DNA of 5,084 nt, taken from positions 16,249 through 21,332 of the forward strand of contig DCOH01000057.1 in assembly GCA_002322865.1 (NCBI GenBank), written 5' to 3'. Both the position numbers and the translations under genes were made by a program. The stretch is from Sphingobacterium sp. UBA1575 (lineage in GTDB: Bacteria; Bacteroidota; Bacteroidia; Sphingobacteriales; Sphingobacteriaceae). The notes beneath the pieces are model-generated. The model did no database searches, was not told the origin of the DNA, and worked only from the letters and a program-made list of their open reading frames with translations. Positions 1 to 5,084 of the stretch are shown in pieces; position 1 is the first letter of the stretch; the number at the start of each line of letters is the position of its first letter.

Positions 1-318
1 CCAATCTTGAGCCATACGAACCATCGTATCGTAAACTGATGAGTCACCATGTGGGTGATACTTACCTAATACATCCCCGACAATACGGGCAGATTTCTTA
101 AAAGGTTTTCCACTAGTTACCCCCAAGTCCAACATACCGTACAATACACGGCGGTGAACGGGTTTGAAACCATCACGTGCATCCGGTAGGGCACGAGAAA
201 CGATAACCGACATCGAATAATCGATGTAGGCCGATTTCATTTGGTCTTCAATATTGATGGGGATAATCCTGTTTTCGGCAGGTACTAAGTTGTTTTCGTT
301 TTCTGTTTCTTCAGCCAT
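1..318 (-). CDS. gyrA: DNA gyrase subunit A, N-terminal part (runs off left edge)
   Basis: Reading the minus strand from the ATG at 318-316 gives 106 uninterrupted codons. They match the start of the type II topoisomerase A subunit, which breaks and rejoins DNA and, with GyrB, introduces negative supercoils. Visible family blocks are SAYIDYSMSVIVSRALPD (residues 29-46), FKPVHRRVLYGM (51-62) and the quinolone-resistance-determining stretch KSARIVGDVLGKYHPHGDSS (75-94) followed by VYDTMVRMAQ. The active-site tyrosine (Tyr122 in E. coli) lies beyond the window. GyrA is preferred over ParC because the VGDVLGKYHPHGDSSVYDTMVRMAQ block reads as Bacteroidota GyrA. The start is supported by a 16-residue variable acidic leader before the conserved RIIPINIE block, and by an A-rich stretch without Shine-Dalgarno upstream. 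The gene is divergent from serC. Confidence 0.97.
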   Translation of the reverse strand, partial: MAEETENENNLVPAENRIIPINIEDQMKSAYIDYSMSVIVSRALPDARDGFKPVHRRVLYGMLDLGVTSGKPFKKSARIVGDVLGKYHPHGDSSVYDTMVRMAQDW

Positions 319-397
319 TCTTTTTTGGTTTCAATCAAACATTCAAGTGCATCATCCAATTGATGACACCTAACAGGCGAAGGTACACAATTTTTGT

Positions 398-425
398 GGC
401 ATTAAACAGTATTTAAGGCATTAAA
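398..425. repeat. Two 9-bp direct repeats (GGCATTAAA) spaced 19 bp
   Basis: GGCATTAAA occurs at 398-406 and again at 417-425, start to start 19 bp, close to two helical turns. TTTAA/TTAAA dyads overlap the second copy (412-416 with 421-425). The pair lies 80-107 bp upstream of the gyrA start and about 160 bp upstream of the serC promoter element. Spacing near two turns is compatible with a protein-binding site, but the region is AT-rich and no known operator is recognised, so chance is a serious alternative. Confidence 0.3.
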
Positions 426-558
426 AATATCAACATTCAAAGGCAATTGTTAATTTTTTTGACAAAAGAATTTATAGAAGCTCAAATGCCTTTTGTATGA
501 CAAATTAACATCAAACCATAATATATTTTGTGATTTTTAAAACAAATAAGGAATTTAG

Positions 559-589
559 TTTAAAAAATTTTAAAAATGTTTTACCTTTG
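559..589 (+). promoter_or_regulatory. Probable Bacteroidota-type promoter of serCA
   Basis: TACCTTTG at 582-589 is an exact match to the -7 consensus TAnnTTTG used by the Bacteroidota primary sigma factor. TTTA at 559-562 lies 19 nt upstream, at the expected place for the -33 TTTG element, with one mismatch. Transcription would start about 5-8 nt after the -7 box, near 595-597. That gives a leader of about 65 nt before the serC ATG, with the 601-630 hairpin close to its 5' end. The -7 element is seen directly; the -33 element and start site are inferred. Confidence 0.6.
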
Positions 590-600
590 TTCTTTCTTAC

Positions 601-630
601 GATAAAATCTGTTCCACCAGACGTTTTATC
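601..630 (+). promoter_or_regulatory. Bulged hairpin in the predicted serC 5' leader
   Basis: GATAAAATCTG (601-611) can pair with CAGA (618-621) and TTTTATC (624-630). This makes an 11-bp stem with a 2-nt bulge (CG, 622-623) and a six-base loop (612-617). It begins a few bases after the inferred transcription start. It is followed at 635-642 by TTATTTTT, a weak T-tract offset by 4 nt from the stem. It could protect the mRNA 5' end, act as a weak attenuator, or be an operator-like dyad at DNA level. It matches no riboswitch class I recognise. Confidence 0.45.
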
Positions 631-661
631 ATCCTTATTTTTAACAATTTAACAGTAAAAA

Positions 662-1729
662 ATGAAACATAATTTCGGTGCAGGTCCTTGTATTCTACCA
701 AAGGAAGTCTTTGAAGAAGCCGCAAAAGCAGTGCTTGATTTTAATGGTACAGGTCTTTCTATTTTAGAGGTTTCGCACCGTTCCAAAGAATTTGAAGAGG
801 TAGTCGTAGAGACTGAGCGTCTTGTAAGGGAACTATTGAATGTCCCTGAAGATTATTCCATTCTTTTCTTACAAGGTGGTGCTACGCAACAATTTGCCAT
901 GGTTCCAATGAACCTTCTTCCAGAAAATGGAAAAGCAGCTTATTTAGATACCGGTGTTTGGGCATCTAAAGCCGCTAAAGAAGCAAAAAAAGTTGGGCAA
1001 GTGGAAATCGTGGCTTCCTCGAGTGACCAGAATTATTCGTACATCCCAAAGGATCTCCAAATCCCATCGGATGCCGCATACTTCCATTATACGTCGAATA
1101 ATACCATTTATGGTACAGAAATATTTGAAAAACCTGCTACAGCTGTTCCAACGGTGGTAGATATGTCCTCGGATATCCTAAGCCGAAAAATCGATGTTTC
1201 CGAATTCGATCTGATCTACGCGGGCGCCCAGAAAAATATGGGACCGGCAGGGGTTACATTGGTGATCATCAAAAATGAACTGTTCGGAAAATCAGGCCGC
1301 ACCTTCCCAAGCATCTTTGAATATGAATCCCATGCAAAAGCAGGATCCATGTACAATACGCCGCCAGTATTCTCCATTTATGTTTCCATGTTAAACCTTC
1401 GTTGGTTAAAAGCGAAAGGCGGAGTGGATGTTATTGAGCAAGAGAACATCATTAAAGCACGTACTTTGTACGAGGAGATTGATAGAAACCCATTCTTCAA
1501 AGGAACTGCTGCTGTAGAAGACCGTTCGAGGATGAACATTACCTTTGTTATGGACAGCCCTGAATTGGAAGCTGAATTCTTAGCGCTAGCCAAAGAACGT
1601 AATTTAGTAGGTATCAAAGGTCATCGTTCCGTTGGTGGATTCCGTGCATCGGTTTACAATGCATTGACTATTTCATCCATCAATGCGTTAGTGGATACCA
1701 TGAGAGAATTTGAAGAAAATCATAAATAA
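662..1729 (+). CDS. serC: Phosphoserine aminotransferase
   Basis: A 355-residue class V PLP-dependent aminotransferase, close to the usual length of about 360. It converts 3-phosphohydroxypyruvate and glutamate to O-phosphoserine and 2-oxoglutarate in the cytoplasm. SerC also commonly serves in vitamin B6 synthesis in bacteria that have the DXP-dependent route. The family start FGAGPCILP follows the initiator directly. Seen in order: SHR (38-40, substrate carboxylate side), QGGATQQF (71-78, PLP phosphate loop), Trp100 (ring stacking), SNNTIYGTE (145-153), Asp167 in VVDMSS (pyridine nitrogen), AGAQKN with Lys191 as the PLP Schiff-base lysine, YNTPP (231-235, phosphate contact from the partner subunit), and GHRSVGGFRAS (320-330) with His321, Arg322 and Arg328. 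No key residue is missing. The ATG at 662 follows an A-rich stretch with no Shine-Dalgarno sequence. serA follows after 6 nt, indicating one transcript. Confidence 0.98.
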   Translation: MKHNFGAGPCILPKEVFEEAAKAVLDFNGTGLSILEVSHRSKEFEEVVVETERLVRELLNVPEDYSILFLQGGATQQFAMVPMNLLPENGKAAYLDTGVWASKAAKEAKKVGQVEIVASSSDQNYSYIPKDLQIPSDAAYFHYTSNNTIYGTEIFEKPATAVPTVVDMSSDILSRKIDVSEFDLIYAGAQKNMGPAGVTLVIIKNELFGKSGRTFPSIFEYESHAKAGSMYNTPPVFSIYVSMLNLRWLKAKGGVDVIEQENIIKARTLYEEIDRNPFFKGTAAVEDRSRMNITFVMDSPELEAEFLALAKERNLVGIKGHRSVGGFRASVYNALTISSINALVDTMREFEENHK

Positions 1730-1735
1730 TAATTA

Positions 1736-2683
1736 ATGAGAATTTTAGCAAACGATGGTATTGATCCCATCGGTAAAAAGATATTAGAGGAAGCTGGTTT
1801 TACAGTTGATACCGTGCATATTCCTCAAGAGGAGCTTGCTCTTCGTTTGAACGATTACGATGCAGTGACCGTTCGTAGTGCAACAAAAATCAGACAGGCC
1901 TTGATCGATGCTTGTCCAAATCTTAAAGTTATCGGTCGTGGTGGCGTAGGCATGGACAACATTGATGTTGATTATGCAGTTTCCAAAGGAATTGCCGTGC
2001 TCAATACACCTGCCGCATCTTCGCATTCCGTTGCGGAATTGGTATTTGCCCATTTATTGAATGGCGTACGGTTTCTGTATGATGCCAATCGCAAGATGCC
2101 TGTAGAGGGAGGAACCAATTTTGGAACGTTAAAGAAGGCCTATGCAGCCGGAGTAGAATTACAGGGAAAAACATTAGGCGTGGTTGGTTTTGGTCGTATT
2201 GGCCGTGAAACCGCCAAAATTGCCTTGGGATTAGGGATGAATGTACTTTATTCTGATCTTTTTGAAGGACCTAAATCCTTAACACTAACACTTTCCGGAG
2301 GAATCCAAGTGGAAGTTCCGGTTGAACAGGCTGATCTGGAAACTATTTTCCGTCAAGCAGACTTCATTTCCCTGCATGTTCCATTTACAGATAAACCTGT
2401 CATTGGAAAAGAAGAATTCGCCTTATTAAAAGATGGTGTAGGATTGGTAAATGCCTCTAGAGGTGGTGTAATCCATGAATTGGCATTGGTTGAAGCATTG
2501 AATTCCGGCAAAGTTTCCTTTGCAGCACTCGATGTTTTTGACAATGAGCCTAGCCCTAGAACGGAAATATTAACCCATCCGAGGATTTCCTTGACACCAC
2601 ATATTGGTGCAGCGACCAATGAGGCGCAGGAAAGAATCGGTGAAGAACTTGCTCAGCTGTTGATCGAGAACCTGAAGAAGTAG
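1736..2683 (+). CDS. serA: D-3-phosphoglycerate dehydrogenase, short form without ACT domain
   Basis: A 315-residue D-2-hydroxyacid dehydrogenase that oxidises 3-phosphoglycerate to 3-phosphohydroxypyruvate with NAD, the entry step of serine synthesis. The split substrate domain shows VRSAT (46-50) and GRGGVGMDNID (67-77). The NAD domain shows GFGRIG (151-156), the GxGxxG loop, and Asp174 as the likely NAD-selecting acid. Catalytic residues are Arg242 (SRGG), Glu271 (DNEP) and His289 (PHIG). The protein ends at the last core helix, without the C-terminal ACT domain that gives E. coli SerA (about 410 residues) its serine inhibition. Residues about 181-197 (LTLTLSGGIQVEVPVEQ) form a beta-like insertion between Asp174 and the next helix, relative to the shorter E. 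coli loop. Assignment as SerA rather than another hydroxyacid dehydrogenase rests on the motifs together with the adjacent serC. The stop codon lies in the loop of a small GAAGAA/TTCTTC inverted repeat. Confidence 0.94.
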   Translation: MRILANDGIDPIGKKILEEAGFTVDTVHIPQEELALRLNDYDAVTVRSATKIRQALIDACPNLKVIGRGGVGMDNIDVDYAVSKGIAVLNTPAASSHSVAELVFAHLLNGVRFLYDANRKMPVEGGTNFGTLKKAYAAGVELQGKTLGVVGFGRIGRETAKIALGLGMNVLYSDLFEGPKSLTLTLSGGIQVEVPVEQADLETIFRQADFISLHVPFTDKPVIGKEEFALLKDGVGLVNASRGGVIHELALVEALNSGKVSFAALDVFDNEPSPRTEILTHPRISLTPHIGAATNEAQERIGEELAQLLIENLKK

Positions 2684-2688
2684 TTCTT

Positions 2689-2708
2689 CCGCATAGAAAT
2701 GTATGCGG
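2689..2708 (+). promoter_or_regulatory. Hairpin overlapping the serA terminator arm
   Basis: CCGCATA (2689-2695) and TATGCGG (2702-2708) form a perfect 7-bp stem around a six-base loop, starting 5 nt after the serA stop codon. Its 3' arm shares GCGG (2705-2708) with the 5' arm of the downstream terminator, so the two full stems cannot form at once. Its 5' end in turn shares C2689 with a GAAGAA/TTCTTC dyad (2674-2679 and 2684-2689) spanning the stop codon. Either this is an alternative fold that tunes termination, or a leftover of stacked 3' end structures. The pairing is seen; any function is inference. Confidence 0.4.
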
Positions 2709-2743
2709 CACAAAACCATTTAGGAATTTGTGCCGCTTTTTTT
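2705..2743 (+). terminator. Rho-independent terminator after serA
   Basis: GCGGCACAAA (2705-2714) pairs perfectly with TTTGTGCCGC (2727-2736) across a 12-nt loop, and seven T residues follow at once (2737-2743). This is a textbook intrinsic terminator for the serCA transcript, 22 nt past the serA stop codon. It points only in the plus direction, since no A-tract precedes the stem. It separates serCA from lysCA, whose first codon is 50 nt further on. Confidence 0.92.
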
Positions 2744-2793
2744 GTGAAAAAACTTATATTCACACCCGCAAAAAAATTGTATAAAAAGTAGAT

Positions 2794-4107
2794 ATGAAAA
2801 TTCTAAAATTCGGAGGAACATCCGTAGGAAGTGCTGAACGTATCAAAGGATTGCTAGACATAGTAAATCCCGCAGAACGTCAAATTGTTGTTCTTTCAGC
2901 TGTTGCTGGAACGACCAATGCCTTGGTAGAAATTGCTAAAGCCCTGTTAAATGGAAAGAAGGACGAGGCCAAACAATTAATTAGCGAACATAAGGATAAG
3001 TACGAAAACTTAATCAAGGAACTCTTCAGCACAGAGAACGGATATAAGAATGGAAAAGAATTGATCGATTATCACTTTAACTTGATCTCCTCCTTATCAA
3101 ACGACTTGTTTACACATGTGGAGGATAAGATCATCCTTGCGCAAGGTGAATTGATGTCCACCAATCTTTGGCATCTATATTTACAGGAAAAAGGAGTGAA
3201 GTCCGTGCTATTGCCAGCATTGGATTTCATGAAAATTGATGAGGACAATGAACCTATCGTGCCTTTTATCAAAGAAAAACTCGAGGCCATTCTAGAAGAA
3301 ACGCCAGAAAACACCTTGTTCATCACACAAGGTTTTATATGTCGCAATTCCTTCGGTGAGATTGATAACCTGCGCCGTGGAGGATCCGATTATACCGCTT
3401 CCTTGATCGGTGCGGCGATTCAAGCAGATGAGGTACAGATCTGGACGGATATTGATGGGATGCATAACAATGACCCTCGTATTGTTAAAAACACGACTCC
3501 AATTGCTAATCTGAGCTTTGATGAAGCGGCAGAATTGGCCTATTTTGGAGCTAAGATCCTGCATCCTCAAAGCGTATTCCCAGCACAAAAATATAATGTG
3601 CCGGTAAGATTATTGAATACCATGGATCCTAAAGCCTATGGAACCTTGATTTCGAAAGATGGTGGACAGAAAGGATTTATCCGTGCGGTAGCTGCGAAGG
3701 ATGAAATTACGGCTATCCATATCCATTCATCCAGAATGCTTTTAGCCTATGGTTTCTTACGTAAGATCTTTGAGATTTTTGAGCGTTATAAAACACCGAT
3801 CGATATGATTACCACCTCGGAGGTGGCTGTGTCCTTATCCATCGACGATACCAAGAACCTGGGCGACATCATCCGCGAAGTGGAAGACTTCGGTAGGGTA
3901 AGTGTTGACAGAAATCAGACGATCATCTGTGTGGTTGGTGACTTTGGTGCAAACACTCATGGCTATGCCGCGCGCGTATTAGATGCTGTAAAACATCTTC
4001 CATTACGCATGGTGTCTTATGGCGGTTCCGATTATAATGTTTCCATCCTGTTGGATTCTGAACATAAAGTGGAAGCCTTAAGATCTTTACATAACAGACT
4101 TTTCTAA
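2794..4107 (+). CDS. lysC: Aspartate kinase, monofunctional, lysine-sensitive type
   Basis: A 437-residue aspartokinase that phosphorylates L-aspartate with ATP, the first step toward lysine/diaminopimelate, threonine and methionine. The amino-acid-kinase domain (about 1-285) shows KFGGTSVGS with Lys5, AQGELMST with Glu119, RRGGSDYTASL (194-204) with Asp199, and WTDIDGMHNNDPRIV (217-231). Two C-terminal ACT domains follow (about 298-365 and 375-437). The first carries RMLLAYGFLRKIFEIF and DMITTSEVAVSLSID (337-351). These correspond to the segments of E. coli LysC where lysine-insensitive mutations map (around Met318, Thr344, Ser345 and Thr352), so lysine feedback is inferred. No homoserine dehydrogenase domain follows, so it is not ThrA/MetL-like. 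It ends 7 nt before lysA, in a different frame, indicating co-transcription. The leader contains neither a Shine-Dalgarno sequence nor a clear TAnnTTTG promoter. The symbol lysC is chosen from the LysC-like ACT region and the lysA neighbour. Confidence 0.95.
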   Translation: MKILKFGGTSVGSAERIKGLLDIVNPAERQIVVLSAVAGTTNALVEIAKALLNGKKDEAKQLISEHKDKYENLIKELFSTENGYKNGKELIDYHFNLISSLSNDLFTHVEDKIILAQGELMSTNLWHLYLQEKGVKSVLLPALDFMKIDEDNEPIVPFIKEKLEAILEETPENTLFITQGFICRNSFGEIDNLRRGGSDYTASLIGAAIQADEVQIWTDIDGMHNNDPRIVKNTTPIANLSFDEAAELAYFGAKILHPQSVFPAQKYNVPVRLLNTMDPKAYGTLISKDGGQKGFIRAVAAKDEITAIHIHSSRMLLAYGFLRKIFEIFERYKTPIDMITTSEVAVSLSIDDTKNLGDIIREVEDFGRVSVDRNQTIICVVGDFGANTHGYAARVLDAVKHLPLRMVSYGGSDYNVSILLDSEHKVEALRSLHNRLF

Positions 4108-4114
4108 ACCTATA

Positions 4115-5084
4115 ATGAACATACATCAATTAGATATCAATCATCTGAAATCCTTAGAAACGCCATTCTACCATTATGATATGGAGCTTTTGGCCAATAC
4201 CTTGGACGCCGCTAAAAAAGCGGCTGATAAGCGGGGATTTCATTTACATTATGCCCTTAAAGCGAACTTCAACGACCGTATTTTGGAACTTATCCAATCA
4301 AAGGGTTACGGGGCCGACTGTGTGAGTGGCAATGAGGTACAAAAATCCATCGATATGGGATTCCCAGCTTCGCAGATCACTTTTGCTGGCGTAGGTAAAT
4401 CCGATAAGGAGATCATCCTGGCCTTAGAACAGCAGATATTTGCTTTCAACGTGGAATCTATCCAAGAGCTGTTGATCATTGATGAATTGGCAGGTAAATT
4501 AGGTGTAAAAGCGAATATTTCCCTTCGGATCAATCCGAATGTGGATGCGCATACCCACCATTATATCACCACCGGTTTGGATGAGAATAAATTCGGTGTT
4601 CCTAACTCCGAATTGGAGAAAGCGGCATCGGTGCTACGATCCTGTGAGCATGTAAATCTCCTGGGCTTGCATTTCCATGTTGGTTCGCAGATTACCGATA
4701 TGAATGTATTCAAAAGCCTTTGTGTAAAGGTGAATGAGTGGAAGAATTGGTTCGAAGAACGTGGAACGACCATTAAAGTGTTGAACGTAGGAGGGGGATT
4801 GGGTGTTGATTACCAAAACCCAGATGAAAACCCGATGCCTGACTTTGAAGCCTATTTTGATGTTTTTGATAAGTTCCTGGAGCGAAATCCCAATCAGGAA
4901 GTACATTTTGAATTAGGGCGGGCTTTGGTTGCCCAATGCGGAACCTTGGTTAGCCAGGTGCTGTACACCAAAAGCGGAATCAAAAAGAACTTTTTGATCT
5001 TAGACGCAGGTATGACCGAATTAATGCGTCCCGCTTTATACCAAGCCTACCATAAAATCGAAAAATTAGGTAGCTCCAATCAGG
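4115..5084 (+). CDS. lysA: Diaminopimelate decarboxylase (truncated by right edge)
   Basis: An open frame of 323 codons from ATG 4115 continues past the window end. It encodes a fold-III PLP decarboxylase that converts meso-diaminopimelate to L-lysine, the last step of the pathway opened by LysC. Motifs in order: ETPFYHYD (15-22), YALKAN (46-51) with Lys49 as the PLP lysine, GADCVSGNEV (66-75), FAGVGKSDKEI (90-100), RINPNVDAHTHHYITTGL (138-155) then DENKFG, HFHVGSQI (186-193) with His188, NVGGGLGV (224-231, PLP phosphate loop), ELGR (266-269), and DAGMTELMRPALYQAYH (297-313). The usual block is EPGR; here Leu replaces Pro. The C-terminal Cys-containing block (CESGD-like), which completes the active site at the dimer interface, is off the edge, so integrity of that part cannot be judged. 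The motifs and lysC neighbour argue against ornithine/arginine or carboxynorspermidine decarboxylase. Confidence 0.96.
   Translation, partial: MNIHQLDINHLKSLETPFYHYDMELLANTLDAAKKAADKRGFHLHYALKANFNDRILELIQSKGYGADCVSGNEVQKSIDMGFPASQITFAGVGKSDKEIILALEQQIFAFNVESIQELLIIDELAGKLGVKANISLRINPNVDAHTHHYITTGLDENKFGVPNSELEKAASVLRSCEHVNLLGLHFHVGSQITDMNVFKSLCVKVNEWKNWFEERGTTIKVLNVGGGLGVDYQNPDENPMPDFEAYFDVFDKFLERNPNQEVHFELGRALVAQCGTLVSQVLYTKSGIKKNFLILDAGMTELMRPALYQAYHKIEKLGSSNQ

Larger units (their letters stand above)
319..661. other. AT-rich divergent intergenic region between gyrA and serC
   Basis: This 343-bp stretch contains no convincing gene on either strand. It must hold the gyrA promoter (minus) and the serC promoter (plus). 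On the plus side a clear TAnnTTTG element sits at 582-589, followed by a leader hairpin. On the minus side I found no exact TAnnTTTG. The nearest is TTAATTTG (complement of 501-508, one mismatch), so the gyrA promoter is left uncalled. Small dyads are also present: CACAA-TTT-TTGTG at 386-398, and TCATC/GATGA arms at 352-356 and 362-366, the latter inside the presumed gyrA leader. In such AT-rich DNA these may be chance. Confidence 0.8.

Noticed and set aside
459..477. TTGACA (459-464) with a nearby TATAG (473-477) resembling a sigma-70 promoter
   Set aside because: Spacing between the boxes is only about 8 bp and Bacteroidota use a different consensus; the TAnnTTTG at 582-589 explains serC better.
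522..530. TATATTTTG as an alternative -7 promoter element for serC
   Set aside because: It has three rather than two bases between TA and TTTG, so it fits worse than the exact match at 582-589.
954..2619. Several open frames of 68-89 codons overlapping serC and serA in other frames on both strands
   Set aside because: They lie inside well-conserved genes, have no family motifs or plausible initiation context, and have compositions expected of shadow frames.
2684..2793. Lysine riboswitch (L box) or T-box upstream of lysC
   Set aside because: Only 110 nt are available, much of it taken by the serA terminator. An L box needs about 170 nt with a five-helix junction, and no T-box sequence is seen.
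4101..4117. lysC-lysA fusion, as known for bifunctional aspartokinase/diaminopimelate decarboxylase proteins in some bacteria
   Set aside because: lysC ends with a clear TAA at 4105-4107 after a normal ACT C-terminus, and lysA starts in a different frame 7 nt later with its own family N-terminus. There is no sign of a frameshifted fusion.
3072..4906. Minus-strand open frames opposite lysC and lysA (up to about 98 codons)
   Set aside because: They are antisense to conserved enzymes with intact motifs; their sequences are cysteine/serine-rich without domain features, typical of the reverse complement of coding DNA.
1..5084. Mobile element, CRISPR array, phage, toxin-antitoxin or defence system
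   Set aside because: All coding space is occupied by five recognisable housekeeping genes. No transposase, integrase, spaced repeat array or terminal inverted repeat was seen.

Overview
The window is a chromosomal housekeeping segment from a member of the Bacteroidota. The GyrA N-terminus and the amino-acid enzymes look most like Sphingobacteriaceae (Sphingobacterium/Pedobacter-type) as I remember those families; this is recognition, not a search. Supporting signs are AT-rich intergenic DNA, no Shine-Dalgarno sequence before any of the five genes, and a Bacteroidota-type -7 promoter element (TAnnTTTG).

Layout: positions 1-318 hold the first 106 codons of gyrA on the minus strand, running off the left edge. 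Positions 319-661 are a 343-bp AT-rich divergent spacer. It carries a probable serC promoter (559-589), a bulged hairpin at the expected 5' end of the serC transcript (601-630) and a short direct repeat (398-425). serC (662-1729) and serA (1736-2683) follow with a 6-nt gap. They encode the first two steps of phosphorylated serine biosynthesis: SerA oxidises 3-phosphoglycerate and SerC transaminates the product. Directly after serA lie overlapping inverted repeats that end in a strong intrinsic terminator (2705-2743). Then come lysC (2794-4107, aspartate kinase) and lysA (4115 to beyond 5084, diaminopimelate decarboxylase), separated by 7 nt. These are the first and last steps of the diaminopimelate-lysine pathway.

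The plus-strand genes thus form two tight two-gene units, serCA and lysCA, divided by a terminator. SerA lacks a C-terminal ACT regulatory domain, whereas LysC keeps two ACT domains with a lysine-type effector region. Feedback control is therefore visible for the lysine unit but not for the serine unit.

I found no mobile element, CRISPR array, tRNA/rRNA, phage or defence gene, and no candidate for an undescribed protein system. The parts worth a second look are the non-coding structures: the serC leader hairpin and the chain of mutually exclusive hairpins between serA and lysC.
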